Counted from the stretch's first letter, positions 28,301 to 36,785 are shown. The stretch: DNA of 52,440 nucleotides from Alphaproteobacteria bacterium (GCA_009926845.1 RFOF01000003.1:1-52440); one strand, 5' to 3'. Notes: generated by a model not told the origin, from the letters alone. Translations and numbers: made by a program.

Positions 28301-29608
28301 TTTGCCGAGAGTAACGAATAAGCCGATAGTGCGATTGATTGCCAGGCCAGCCAGCGCAATCGCCAGCAAGTCGGCATTATCAGCGATGAATTGCAGCACC
28401 GCGCCGAGAGCTTTGCCGAAAACAATAGCCGCCTCACTGCTGGAAAATGCAATCAACTTATCCAGCAAATTATTGAAGGCAGGCGCAGCTTCTGCGCCAA
28501 CTTTGCGGAGTAATTCGTCAAAGGCATTTTTCAGGAGTTGGATTTTCCCCGCCGTGGTCTCAAAGGCTTTATGCGATACTTTGTTGAGGTCAGCATTTTC
28601 CTGATAGGCTTTGTTGGCCTGCTGAACGCGCTCGGTCACGCGGTCATAGTTTACTGCCAGAAGCGGCAGAACCGCATTGATTTCCGTACCGTTTAAGCCA
28701 AGGCTTGCAAGCACTTGTTCAGCATTGCCGCCTTGTTCAATGACGCTTTTTAAGCCACCAATAAATGCCATGAATGCGCTAAAGGCATCTTGCTGAAAGG
28801 TTTTTTTGAACTGCTCACCCGTCATGCCGGTCAGCATGGCAAGGGTTTTTAGGCTCTCGCCGCCAGTGTCAGTTGCGCTTTTCAGCTCAAGAAATGTGCG
28901 CAGAATACTAGAACGAGCAAGCTCTGGCTGCTGTCCTAATTCACGCATTGCCGTACCCAAACCAACGAGATTTGCACTGGTTACCTTGAATTGCGCCGTG
29001 CCTTTAGACAGCTCGATAACCATTTTGGCGATTTCAGATTCCGAAGCCGCAGAAGTTCGTCCGAGATACACGATGCTCGATGCCAGCTTATCCACCGTAT
29101 CAATGGATTCGCCCGCCACGTTTATAACGCGGGCAAGAATAGTTGCCGCTTCATCACCAGAAAGATTACTGGCAAAGCCAAGCCGAGCAATGGTTTCCGT
29201 GAATTTGAGGATATTGGCACTACCCTCGACACCAAGCTGACCAGCAGAAGCTGCGATATTGAGCAATTCACTGCGAGCAACGGGGATGCGCTTGCTCATA
29301 TCGATGATTTGCTTGCCGAGGTCTTGCAGTTGTTTCCCTGCAATGTCCGTGGTTTTACCCACGTTTGCCATCCCACGTTCAAATTCAACGAAGGATTGGA
29401 TAGAGCGGCGCACGAAGTCACCAATACCGATGCCAGCAATCGCTCCCTGAACGGAAAACAGGCTCTGCTTTAAGCGACCGAAGCTGCTATCAAGCTGCTG
29501 CGTCATATCCCGCGCATTACGGCGCACGGAATCTACCGCAGTGTTTACGTCGCGCGCGCCAGTTTGTGCGCCACGCCCGTCAATGGTGACAACAAGCCTG
29601 CTTTCCAC
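25319..29608 (-). CDS. Phage tail tape measure protein
   Basis: 1429 aa; TMP N-terminal core, Gly-rich C-terminus, GERGPELFIPPVNGEII motif. Confidence 0.9.
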   Translation of the reverse strand: MESRLVVTIDGRGAQTGARDVNTAVDSVRRNARDMTQQLDSSFGRLKQSLFSVQGAIAGIGIGDFVRRSIQSFVEFERGMANVGKTTDIAGKQLQDLGKQIIDMSKRIPVARSELLNIAASAGQLGVEGSANILKFTETIARLGFASNLSGDEAATILARVINVAGESIDTVDKLASSIVYLGRTSAASESEIAKMVIELSKGTAQFKVTSANLVGLGTAMRELGQQPELARSSILRTFLELKSATDTGGESLKTLAMLTGMTGEQFKKTFQQDAFSAFMAFIGGLKSVIEQGGNAEQVLASLGLNGTEINAVLPLLAVNYDRVTERVQQANKAYQENADLNKVSHKAFETTAGKIQLLKNAFDELLRKVGAEAAPAFNNLLDKLIAFSSSEAAIVFGKALGAVLQFIADNADLLAIALAGLAINRTIGLFVTLGKVGMDVVRVLRIGTIEAIANAAANTQAARAMVASQAAANLYVGTAGRAAAATGSLSLAARAGAVGTYLLNTALGLLGINGPAVASGFTRIATTIGGLLTRFASLQSVGMIAGVAMRGLSVAVGGLGVAFEILIGPVGWVILAVTALIATYQLLKDKIVDIGPLHASVANVIQATWNVVTQRVGNSVRALGEWIGTGFSQATDIASQAFAALSERASAVWDSIRQAVSDTFASIKEAIGTALNDAAAYFGNLLEPVASVFSGIYDSVKSAMQSVGEYIDSAVQSITGIFQSMYDSVTGMFSGLKSYVADVFSGVIEYFGGLVDDIVGEANRLQKETDAAKSGSSSGKAADAAGKGVKVSDTAFGPQLPKSTGFKVDLPGLQTQTNKSGRGGSSTKSLSDELRGLSQNSAQNAQESGLDELGKRLADVDKAVKESVGSYDKLSAAQRKNVDDTKAQITHNFELEQSNKQRMDDQNKLAQLIEQTRTPQENYNLAIAELNRLQPTTAEGYEAIRRKAADLRAELEYQDPVLRENQRLIEQFNGNFESTFKDGFKSVLTKGKDGWKDMLSGFKNLWLDTVTEIASRPIMDALLGQKSTIYGGRSGGLLSGITEQLFSGGGGLLGGNKQQQQQSQLPWLNTPANDNFGQDQGGAFADAFGQQSAGSSGFLGMLGNLFSPSGTAGGGFMSRLGGLFSSLTSGLSGIFSNIGSIFSGILGGGSGGGFGGILNMVSGLFGGGQQKQQQALPWLDPDKSKFGQNQGAALADTFSEQSAGSSGFIGMLGNLFSASGAGGGFLSSLGGLFSSLTSGLSGAFSGIGGLVSGLFGGGGFGGGGGIMSLISTGLSLFGGFFADGGSVSARTPIIVGERGPELFIPPVNGEIISNDVFSKASKAANDNLPRDMSKDIVTLMLAGRFGGFRADGGSVVAGMSYAGGERGRELFIPKNSGGSSSNDNNAQQGDNITVQMNITTQDAGSFRRSQGQIAADAARAINRAKRNL
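25800..26460 (-). repeat. Internal duplication of about 330 bp in the tape measure gene (approximate limits)
   Basis: QQSAGSSGFLGMLGNLFSPSG...GGLFSSLTSGLSG versus EQSAGSSGFIGMLGNLFSASG...GGLFSSLTSGLSG. Confidence 0.75.
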
Positions 29609-29613
29609 GGGGT

Positions 29614-30350
29614 TTATGCCTTATTTTTACGCTCGTTGCGTTGGTTGATTTTTTCGACATAGGCCGTGTCCATCGCGCGGATAAGACGCAGGAAACGGTC
29701 AATGTCATCGACTTCGTAAAGCCGTATAAAAGATTCGATTTCTGACAGCGGTATGCAGCCCACACCAAAGCCAAACGGCCTGCTGGGAGAAAGGACAACG
29801 AACGCATCCCGCACGTCGATAAGATCAGTGAACACCTCCGGCTCTTTGGCGAGAGCCGAAGGCGTTACACCGTCTTTTTCTTCTATGAATCTGAGGAATT
29901 TGAGGTGTTCTCCCCACTCAACGTTCCATTCGACCCAGTCGATGAGTTTTTTTCCGCGTCCTCAAGATGCTCTTGGCGGAATAATTCAGCATCGCTTGCC
30001 AAATCCACCACAAGGTCACGGAAATCTGTCAGGGTAATATCAGACAGCACTTTCAGCGCGTTGGTTTCGCTGTATTCCAACGTTTCGCCGTCCAGCACGA
30101 AATTTTCCCAGCCGAGTAAAACTGTCTTTGCCAAGCACTGTGCAAGGATGGAATTTTCCGTAGTGTCATCCAGCGTTTTATTGCGGATTTGCCGCTCAAA
30201 CGGTTTGGTAAGTTTCTGGTAGAGCTTGCGGAAGTGTGGGTTTTTCAGACGCGCAATTTTGAGGCGCATACCGCCGCCAAGGTCTTGCGACCAGACGCCT
30301 TCATTTTCCTTGGTAGTATCAGTGGCATAGAGTTTACGAATATCGGTCAT
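29614..30350 (-). CDS. Tail assembly chaperone, predicted -1 frameshift fusion (0-frame ORF 29883..30350; -1 ORF through 29614)
   Basis: Slippery A_AAA_AAC in frame; -1 frame reads KKLIDWVEWNVEWGEHLKFLRFIEEKDGVTPSALAKEPEVFTDLIDVRDAF...KNKA. Confidence 0.85.
29946..29952 (-). other. -1 ribosomal frameshift slippery heptamer AAAAAAC
   Basis: Codons GAA AAA AAC in 0 frame; position between chaperone and tape measure matches the lambda G/GT arrangement. Confidence 0.85.
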
Positions 30351-30390
30351 GGTTTTCTCCGTTGTTGGTTAAGTTATTGGCTGCGCTTGA

Positions 30391-31560
30391 TTAGAAGGCG
30401 CGGTCAATTTGGATGGTGAAGTCGTAGGTAGGATGACGCAGCGCTTGGAAATCCAGCTCTGCCATTACATCTTGGTCAGCCGCGCCTGCGGTCAGCTCGC
30501 CTTTGGTGAGCTTCACACGTGGCATGGTGATGATGTAAGCGTTGTTCGCTGCATCCGTGATGCGGAATGACAGCGATGTTTCAGTACCTGCCAGATATTT
30601 TGTGTAGAGGTCGTTTGCCGCCCCTTCAAAATAGGCTTGCAGTTTGCCAGTTACGACAGCACGGCCAGTGCCGATACCGACGTTTCCGAGTGTGCCAACG
30701 GCTTTTTGCTGGCGCAGGTTGTTGTTGAGGTTCAGCGAGAATTCTTTGAGTTTTCCCGCAAACAATGCGCCACCTTCGCCGATATAAGCCACGTTGCTGA
30801 CTGCATTGAGCACATCATTGGTCGGTGCTGCCGTTGGTCCACCAGTGCCGATGGTTGCAGAACCGAGCACTGCGCCTTTACCAAGGAAGCCCAGCACGCC
30901 AGTGAGGATTTCTCCGACAGAAAGGTTCAATGCCAGTGTGTTGACACGCATCCCAGTGAAGGACTTGAACTTCGTCACATCGGCAAATGCCAATTCCAGC
31001 GAGTAACTCTTTGAAGTTGTGCCATTACGCAGGGTTTGACCTTTGAAAGTACGGCCAGCTGCTGCGGATTCGTTTACGAGCGCAGTTTCACCTTTGACGG
31101 TGATTGTGCCGGCAGCAACAGTCAGAACTTGGAAAAAGCCATTGTTGGCAGGATTGGTAAAGCCAGATGATTTAATCCACTGACCCGCCTTAATGCCTGC
31201 GGTGATGAAGCCGTTTCCAGAATCTGTGAAGCTATCGGGTGCTCCGCTAACAGCCGCAAAAGTTGCGCCTGTCATGTTCACCGCAGTGAGCCAAGCATTG
31301 AACAGCGCACCTTGAAGCAAATCATCCGGCGCACCGTATGAAAGCTCAAAATTCACGTTACCGCTTGGTTCAACGTCTGTGCGAATCAGATCCGTGATTT
31401 GGCGGTCAGCACGAATCTCTTTCGATTGTGTGGTATCGATGCTGTAATTTAAGGTTTCACCATTATAGCGCATGGCTTTGAGGGCAATGGCTGGTGTTAC
31501 GCCCCAGGTTACTTCTTCTGAATAGTAAAGCTGGGAACGGGCGGTATCTGCAATAGGCAT
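30391..31560 (-). CDS. Phage tail tube (major tail) protein
   Basis: 389 aa; SQLYYSEEVTWGVTPA...SYSLELAF pattern; located upstream of tail chaperone. Confidence 0.78.
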   Translation of the reverse strand: MPIADTARSQLYYSEEVTWGVTPAIALKAMRYNGETLNYSIDTTQSKEIRADRQITDLIRTDVEPSGNVNFELSYGAPDDLLQGALFNAWLTAVNMTGATFAAVSGAPDSFTDSGNGFITAGIKAGQWIKSSGFTNPANNGFFQVLTVAAGTITVKGETALVNESAAAGRTFKGQTLRNGTTSKSYSLELAFADVTKFKSFTGMRVNTLALNLSVGEILTGVLGFLGKGAVLGSATIGTGGPTAAPTNDVLNAVSNVAYIGEGGALFAGKLKEFSLNLNNNLRQQKAVGTLGNVGIGTGRAVVTGKLQAYFEGAANDLYTKYLAGTETSLSFRITDAANNAYIITMPRVKLTKGELTAGAADQDVMAELDFQALRHPTYDFTIQIDRAF

Positions 31561-31592
31561 AGGGTTTCTCCGTTAGGTTAAGGGTTAGGCAA

Positions 31593-31626
31593 CAAAAAAG
31601 CCGCGCCCCTTGCAGGATGCGGCTTT
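31593..31626 (-). terminator. Intercistronic terminator-like hairpin
   Basis: AAAGCCGC...GCGGCTTT followed by T-run on the minus strand. Confidence 0.7.
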
Positions 31627-31647
31627 GGTGCTGTTGGTTGGTTTCGG

Positions 31648-32049
31648 CTAATGCAGTTCGTCGCGCGTGAATGGAAAAGAAACATTCACCCGCCAAAAAT
31701 TATCCTGCTTGCCTAAATCCCGCCGATCGACGGAACGGCAAAGGATGCCGTTAAAACTTTGCGCTCTAAATATGCCTTCAATCGTGTCAGCATATTGGTC
31801 GAGAAGTTTTGTGCCTTTTTCAGCGGGGACAAAAACATCCACGCTGATGACACCGGGATAGCGGAATAGACGCTGCGCACCCATTCCGCGAAGGGCGGAT
31901 GCGCCGTTTAAGATGCTGAGTGCTACATAGCCATCTGGTGCTTTTTCAGCACGAAGGTTATCATACACGATAGGAATCGTTGGATATGATGCCTGCCACT
32001 GCGTCTTAAATCTGGTCTGGATAGCATTGCGTTGTGTGTCGTAACTCAT
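31648..32049 (-). CDS. Phage tail terminator-like protein (DUF4128-like)
   Basis: 133 aa; position and PGVISVDVFVPAEKGTKLLDQYADTIEGIF pattern. Confidence 0.65.
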   Translation of the reverse strand: MSYDTQRNAIQTRFKTQWQASYPTIPIVYDNLRAEKAPDGYVALSILNGASALRGMGAQRLFRYPGVISVDVFVPAEKGTKLLDQYADTIEGIFRAQSFNGILCRSVDRRDLGKQDNFWRVNVSFPFTRDELH

Positions 32050-32453
32050 TTGAAAGCAGCTTCAATTTCAGCAAGGGTTGTGCGCACCATGCCTTCAGGT
32101 GCTTGGGTGCTACCGCCATATTCCAGCACGCCGATATACGGCAGGTTGTTGGCGATACTGATAGAAGAAAACGGCTTTGCCTCATCAATGACGCTTACGC
32201 CGCGATTGATGGATTCAGCAGCCGCTTGCTCACGTGAAAGGTTGGCGCTTAATTCGATGGTATCGGATGGCACGGCATTTACTGCGGTCATCCAGTTGCT
32301 GCGCGCGCGTCCAGTATCCACAGGTGTTTTGTTCACCACGCCGCTCAGTGCCTGCATCGCCACTTTTTTAACCATATTGCTATGGTCATCAGGCACTTTG
32401 ACCTGCGCGAAGATACTCAGGTTTTTATCAAAATCATTTATGTTGCTAGGCAT
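32046..32453 (-). CDS. HK97 gp10-like phage protein
   Basis: KVAMQALSGVVNKTPVDTGRARSNW motif. Confidence 0.75.
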   Translation of the reverse strand: MPSNINDFDKNLSIFAQVKVPDDHSNMVKKVAMQALSGVVNKTPVDTGRARSNWMTAVNAVPSDTIELSANLSREQAAAESINRGVSVIDEAKPFSSISIANNLPYIGVLEYGGSTQAPEGMVRTTLAEIEAAFK

Positions 32454-32455
32454 GG

Positions 32456-32815
32456 CTAATTGCGAACCTGTAATGTGTGGATGATTGGCGTATCGGCGGC
32501 ATATTCGCTATGCACGCCGATGATAAGAAATGACTGCCCTGCAAATAGGATGGTATCGCCCGGTGCTGGGGTGACGGACAAACTGCCTGCGGCAAGGATG
32601 ATACGGCGGTCACCCGCTTTCACTAATCCTTGGCTAACGTGAAATTCTGAGTAATCCTCAATCAGCCCACGGACATTGTATTCTGTGTTTGGCTGGATAA
32701 GGTTGCCTGTGGTGGTGTCATAGGTTTCTGTGCCAGGCTTCCGAAGTGTTACGGCCGCGCCGTATGTTTCGATGCTGTCACGGGCAAAGCCCAGAAAATC
32801 TGTTTCAAAAGTCAT
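32456..32815 (-). CDS. Phage head closure/head-tail joining protein
   Basis: 119 aa; position plus AGDRRIILAAGSLSVTPAPGDTILFAGQSF pattern. Confidence 0.6.
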   Translation of the reverse strand: MTFETDFLGFARDSIETYGAAVTLRKPGTETYDTTTGNLIQPNTEYNVRGLIEDYSEFHVSQGLVKAGDRRIILAAGSLSVTPAPGDTILFAGQSFLIIGVHSEYAADTPIIHTLQVRN

Positions 32816-33309
32816 GCTCTGAATAGCTCCGCTGTAGGTGAATCTTTGTAAAGTCCGCGCAAAATCTGGCGAACAATCGGGAATGTCCGATCTGAGCTCG
32901 CTTTCTCGAAGTATTCGATTTCAAGAGATGAAACGCGCTGACGCTTGATTGCTCCGCCACGTGCCAATGAAGGCGACAGCGGCTTATCGAGAGCTTCTAA
33001 GGCTAGTTCGCAGGCAGCATCTTTAACGCGCTGAGGCACTGCGCCACTATTTAATGAACGCCCCTCTGTGTCATAGACAAGAATTCGTGGCCAGCCTAAG
33101 GCTTGCTCGCTACGCTTGATATGACCATACCAGTAAAACTGGCTGTCCAGAAATGAAGTGGCATAAAGGATACCTTTTTCCTTGTCAGGAGTATTGCGCG
33201 TTACCCAGCTGGTAATGTTTCGCGCAGTAAAATAAGCGTCGGCTTCTGCTACCGACACATAGGCATTTGCGTTATTTATGCCGGTTCCGTCTTCGACGAC
33301 TAGAGCCAT
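32812..33309 (-). CDS. Head-tail connector/DnaT-like phage protein
   Basis: 165 aa; GINNANAYVSVAEADAYFTAR ... RVKDAACELALEAL. Confidence 0.7.
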   Translation of the reverse strand: MALVVEDGTGINNANAYVSVAEADAYFTARNITSWVTRNTPDKEKGILYATSFLDSQFYWYGHIKRSEQALGWPRILVYDTEGRSLNSGAVPQRVKDAACELALEALDKPLSPSLARGGAIKRQRVSSLEIEYFEKASSDRTFPIVRQILRGLYKDSPTAELFRA

Positions 33310-33334
33310 GCTGAAATCCTTTGTTGGTTATCTT

Positions 33335-33374
33335 AAAAAGTTGCGCCCCAGCCGCGTGAGCAACTAGGGCGCAA
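33335..33374 (-). terminator. Intercistronic terminator-like hairpin
   Basis: TTGCGCCC...GGGCGCAA stem with T-run on the minus strand. Confidence 0.65.
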
Positions 33375-33396
33375 AGTCAGGGGGGAGGTAAATCGG

Positions 33397-33612
33397 TTAA
33401 GAAGATTGGAGCTGTTCGTAGAGCGCGTTATTCTCGTCGCGGATTGCATTTAGCTCTTCATCTGTTGGGTCACGACCTTCTTTCAGCAGTGTTTTGAACA
33501 GGCTGTTGGTGTCAGTAAAAGACGCTTTCAGCTCTGGCAATGCCGGTAAAAGCAGAACCACTCGGTCAAGGAGTTCGAGGAAAAGTTGGGTTTGTTTTGG
33601 GGATAATGCCAT
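33397..33612 (-). CDS. Hypothetical phage protein
   Basis: 71 aa, tightly spaced in operon. Confidence 0.5.
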   Translation of the reverse strand: MALSPKQTQLFLELLDRVVLLLPALPELKASFTDTNSLFKTLLKEGRDPTDEELNAIRDENNALYEQLQSS

Positions 33613-33618
33613 AGCGGA

Positions 33619-33969
33619 TTATTTCACCTCCGATGTGTGTTGAAGATAAGTTGAGAGTTCGCCAAGTGCTGTGCCTGCAATGGCAACGCTGGTTGCAAAA
33701 TCAGCATTGATGCCGATTAGCCGAGCCGTTTCTGCCGCATCGAATGTGCCTTGCACTCGGCGTGAAATAGCCTGAATGTTGGTCACGTCTTTATGGCACG
33801 GATGCTCTTGAGCGGTTTTGGCACATCCATTTTTGTAAGTGACAGCCACTTTTTGGATGGTGCGATAGTCCGTCTGCAAGCCATAGTAACGTTGCAGCGG
33901 AGTGTCGCCTTGCACCGCATTACAGGCGGCTAGAAAGGCAACGAGAACGAAAGCGATAATGTTTTTCAT
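33619..33969 (-). CDS. Phage lipoprotein (possible spanin-like)
   Basis: MKNIIAFVLVAFLAAC lipobox; start at 33969 after GAGGAATCT. Confidence 0.6.
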   Translation of the reverse strand: MKNIIAFVLVAFLAACNAVQGDTPLQRYYGLQTDYRTIQKVAVTYKNGCAKTAQEHPCHKDVTNIQAISRRVQGTFDAAETARLIGINADFATSVAIAGTALGELSTYLQHTSEVK

Positions 33970-33976
33970 AGATTCC

Positions 33977-34165
33977 TCATTGGTCATGTTTTTTGAAAAT
34001 TGCGGATTTGGTAAAAATCCGCAGGATGATGTTGCCGATCGTCACGATGGTGACGGCAATTGCCGCCTGTTCCTCCGGTGCGATGGTGATGCCGTAATTG
34101 GTGGCAAGCCATGCTGCGACTAGGGCAACAATGTTAAAGATGACGGTTTTGAAGCCTTGCAGCAT
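33977..34165 (-). CDS. Small two-TM membrane protein, candidate holin
   Basis: MLQGFKTVIFNIVALVAAWLATNYGITIAPEEQAAIAVTIVTIGNIILRIF; GGAGG 5 nt before ATG at 34165. Confidence 0.6.
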   Translation of the reverse strand: MLQGFKTVIFNIVALVAAWLATNYGITIAPEEQAAIAVTIVTIGNIILRIFTKSAIFKKHDQ

Positions 34166-34189
34166 GACTGCCTCCATTATTGGTTAAGG

Positions 34190-34708
34190 TTATTGTTGGG
34201 TTTGCTTGCCAGAGTTTTTCTTGCCGTTGCCCTGAGGTTTTTGGGTTTCAGCTACTGGTGCTGGACTACTTTCGGCAGGCGGCGCTTCATCTTGTGGCGT
34301 TTGTTCCTGCTGCGTTTGCTCCTGCGGCGTGGCTCCTTCTGTCGGCGCATCTGGTAATTCAATCCTATAGAGTTGCTGCTCAGAGACTTTTTCAACCCGA
34401 GCTTGCGGCTCTGGTTTCTTTGCTGGTTTAGGCTCAGGTTTTGCAGATTCATCAAGTTTGGTTGCTGGAGGAAATTCACCTGTTGCAGCAAGGCGATTTT
34501 CTTGTGCGGTGTCATACTCAGCAACTTTTTGCTCAAGCTCATGCGCATAGCAAACGTCATGATAACGGCACAGAATACTTGCAGCGGCAGTTGCTTCATT
34601 GGCTGCAACTTCGCAAGCGCCATCGACAAATTGAAAGTTGCCGATTTTAAGGGATAACCCCCGATTGGGTCCGAAGGTCGTGAATTTCACGTTTGATTCG
34701 TTAGACAT
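34190..34708 (-). CDS. Hypothetical phage protein with Pro/Gln/Glu-rich tail
   Basis: 172 aa; operon position downstream of capsid. Confidence 0.6.
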   Translation of the reverse strand: MSNESNVKFTTFGPNRGLSLKIGNFQFVDGACEVAANEATAAASILCRYHDVCYAHELEQKVAEYDTAQENRLAATGEFPPATKLDESAKPEPKPAKKPEPQARVEKVSEQQLYRIELPDAPTEGATPQEQTQQEQTPQDEAPPAESSPAPVAETQKPQGNGKKNSGKQTQQ

Positions 34709-34731
34709 AGTTTCTCCTATTGGTTTTGGTT

Positions 34732-34764
34732 AAAAGAAAGGCGGGAGTTTTGAGCTCCCGCCTT
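34732..34764 (-). terminator. Terminator after major capsid gene
   Basis: AAGGCGGGAG...CTCCCGCCTT stem with T-rich tail on the minus strand. Confidence 0.8.
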
Positions 34765-34776
34765 GGTAGTGATGGG

Positions 34777-35706
34777 TTAGTTGGTGACGCCTTTGAGTGC
34801 GGCCAAACCTTTGAGCGAAAACAGAGCAAGCCCGCAGTACCATTTGACGCGGGTGATGGTTTCGTCCTTGGTTTCGGAAATACCCACTTCCTCGACCTGC
34901 ATACCTGCCGCTTCATTCGTGGCGGTAAGGCCAGCGATGCCATGACTCATCGAGCCATCATCCAGAGTGCCGGCAAAGACAGTAGTACAAGCAGTGCTAG
35001 TGCCTTGCGTCTGGTTGATAGGGATATAGTCATTGCGGAAGATAGGAATGTTACGGTAGGCAGGAACTTGCTCACCGTTAGGAAGCGTCATAATATCCGA
35101 CGCACTGTTGCCACCCAGCGCGCGCAGAAGCGCGAGATAGGAACGCAAAGTACGAGCGTGCATCAGGATATAATCGACCTGACCGTCCTTATCCGTCACC
35201 AGGTCAATCAGCTGATCGAGATAAGCGAAGGTAACCACGTCACCATTGCCGGCACCTGCGTTGGCCGTGATGGTCTGAGTCGGGTCAACAAGGCTCAGTA
35301 AGCCTTGGAAACTATCAGCCGTACCATCGCCGTTAATCATGCCATCCTGGTATTTGCGTCCTAGCGATTTTGCTTTAGACGCAACCTGAATTGCCTTTTG
35401 GTCATTAACGTTGGAACGGGTGGCTTGAATCAGACCGTTGACTTCCGCATCACCGAGAATAGTGGTGAGGCTAGAAGTTACCGCCGTGAAGGTAGCCGCT
35501 GCTTTCGCAGTGATTGTGCCGCCGACGCCGCCATATTGAACGTCGCCAAGGGCATTTTCACGGTTATAGGCCAGCGCATTGCCTTCGATTTCAGTGAAAG
35601 GCAGGAGCTGGTAGAAGCGGTTGATGGTAATGACGTTTTCAATTACGCCAGCCACCAACATATTAAGGGAAAGTTTCGCACTTTCCGCGAGAGTTACAGA
35701 AGCCAT
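34777..35706 (-). CDS. Major capsid protein
   Basis: Start at ATG 35706 (MASVTLAESAKLSLN) after GGAGAACCCTT; HGIAGL, VEEVG...TKDETITRVKWYCGLALFSLKGLAALKGV C-terminus. Confidence 0.82.
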   Translation of the reverse strand: MASVTLAESAKLSLNMLVAGVIENVITINRFYQLLPFTEIEGNALAYNRENALGDVQYGGVGGTITAKAAATFTAVTSSLTTILGDAEVNGLIQATRSNVNDQKAIQVASKAKSLGRKYQDGMINGDGTADSFQGLLSLVDPTQTITANAGAGNGDVVTFAYLDQLIDLVTDKDGQVDYILMHARTLRSYLALLRALGGNSASDIMTLPNGEQVPAYRNIPIFRNDYIPINQTQGTSTACTTVFAGTLDDGSMSHGIAGLTATNEAAGMQVEEVGISETKDETITRVKWYCGLALFSLKGLAALKGVTN

Positions 35707-35826
35707 AAGGGTTCTCCATTGATTAAGGTTAAAGTTGAGATTGCGTTCCCTCGTTGGCTCCCCCGCGGATAGGACGATTTTTCTGCACGCTCGGCTTTGG
35801 CTCACCCGCCGCCGAAATCGGGCAAT

Positions 35827-35860
35827 AAAAAAGGCGCGTCCCATCACGGGAACACGCCTT
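35827..35860 (-). terminator. Terminator between scaffold and capsid genes
   Basis: GGCGTGTTCCC...GGGACGCGCC then TTTTTT on the minus strand. Confidence 0.7.
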
Positions 35861-35883
35861 CAAAAAACTGGTTGGAAGTCGGA

Positions 35884-36654
35884 CTACTTTTTCTGCAAGC
35901 CCAACTGGATTTTCTGGATAGAGGTCAGCTCACCTGAATTATTCGCAGTTGAACGGTTGCCTTTACCAGCGGGTGAACCGCTGCCAGAAGCATTAGTGCC
36001 TTGGTAAAATTTAGGCTTTTGCTTCTTGAAGGTTTCACCAAAGAATGCGTCAACGGTCAGATCCGATGCGTTGCCGCTGTCATCTTTCACAACGACGTTG
36101 AAATTATCGTCGAGGGCAAAACGACCACGTGTAAGCGTCAGCACGTCATCCACGTCATCAGCAAAAACGCCAGCCTTCATAACGGCACGACGGATTTTGT
36201 CGTCGAGGATATAATTTTTCTTGTCGCTTTCAGAACGCTCGACAGCCTCGGTAGATTTTTTGAGTTTCTTTTCAAAGTCGGCTTTGAGATCGTTGAGTTC
36301 TTTGGAGAAATTGCCTTTGGCTTTTTCAAGAGCTTCCTCGTATCTGCCTTTTGCTTCTAAAGTCTCGCGCTCACGCTGCTCTTTTTCGGTTTCCCACTCT
36401 TTCTCTTTTTCGAGCAGTTTGCCGTATTTGTCCTTGTCGATGCTTTCCAGCTCTTTTGCTGACTTGGTATATTTGGTTTCAAAATCGCTACGGATTTTGC
36501 GCTCACTGGCAAGAGCCTTGTCCTTAGCGGTCAATGCAGCAAGCAGTTCTGTTGGGTTAACGGCGTATTTGCCGTCATCGGTTTTGTGATAGAGCTTGCG
36601 CGACTCTTCAGGAATTGCGTCAAGATTGTCAGTGTTTAAGGGTAGGTTTTGCAT
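35884..36654 (-). CDS. Phage scaffolding-like protein
   Basis: Coiled-coil Lys/Glu-rich protein immediately upstream of MCP. Confidence 0.75.
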   Translation of the reverse strand: MQNLPLNTDNLDAIPEESRKLYHKTDDGKYAVNPTELLAALTAKDKALASERKIRSDFETKYTKSAKELESIDKDKYGKLLEKEKEWETEKEQRERETLEAKGRYEEALEKAKGNFSKELNDLKADFEKKLKKSTEAVERSESDKKNYILDDKIRRAVMKAGVFADDVDDVLTLTRGRFALDDNFNVVVKDDSGNASDLTVDAFFGETFKKQKPKFYQGTNASGSGSPAGKGNRSTANNSGELTSIQKIQLGLQKK

Positions 36655-36725
36655 GGGGTCTCCTTTGGTTGTGGCCTCTCGCCGTTGAAAAAACGCGCCC
36701 CAGCTTCCCGCTAGAAACGCGCAAC

Positions 36726-36757
36726 AAAAAAGCCGCTCGGAAATCCGAAGCGGCTTT
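36726..36757 (-). terminator. Terminator downstream of the 83-aa gene
   Basis: AGCCGCTTCGGA...TCCGAGCGGCT with T-run on the minus strand. Confidence 0.8.
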
Positions 36758-36785
36758 TTATCTCGGTGCTGATAATCAGCTTAAA

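Noticed and set aside
34777-35847. N-terminal 47-aa extension of the capsid ORF (MMGRAFFIARF...)
   Set aside because: It covers a terminator-adjacent leader; the ATG at 35706 has a good SD and leader motif.
36001-36589. Plus-strand Ser/Phe-rich ORFs opposite the scaffold gene
   Set aside because: Complement of a Lys/Glu-rich coiled coil; no independent support.
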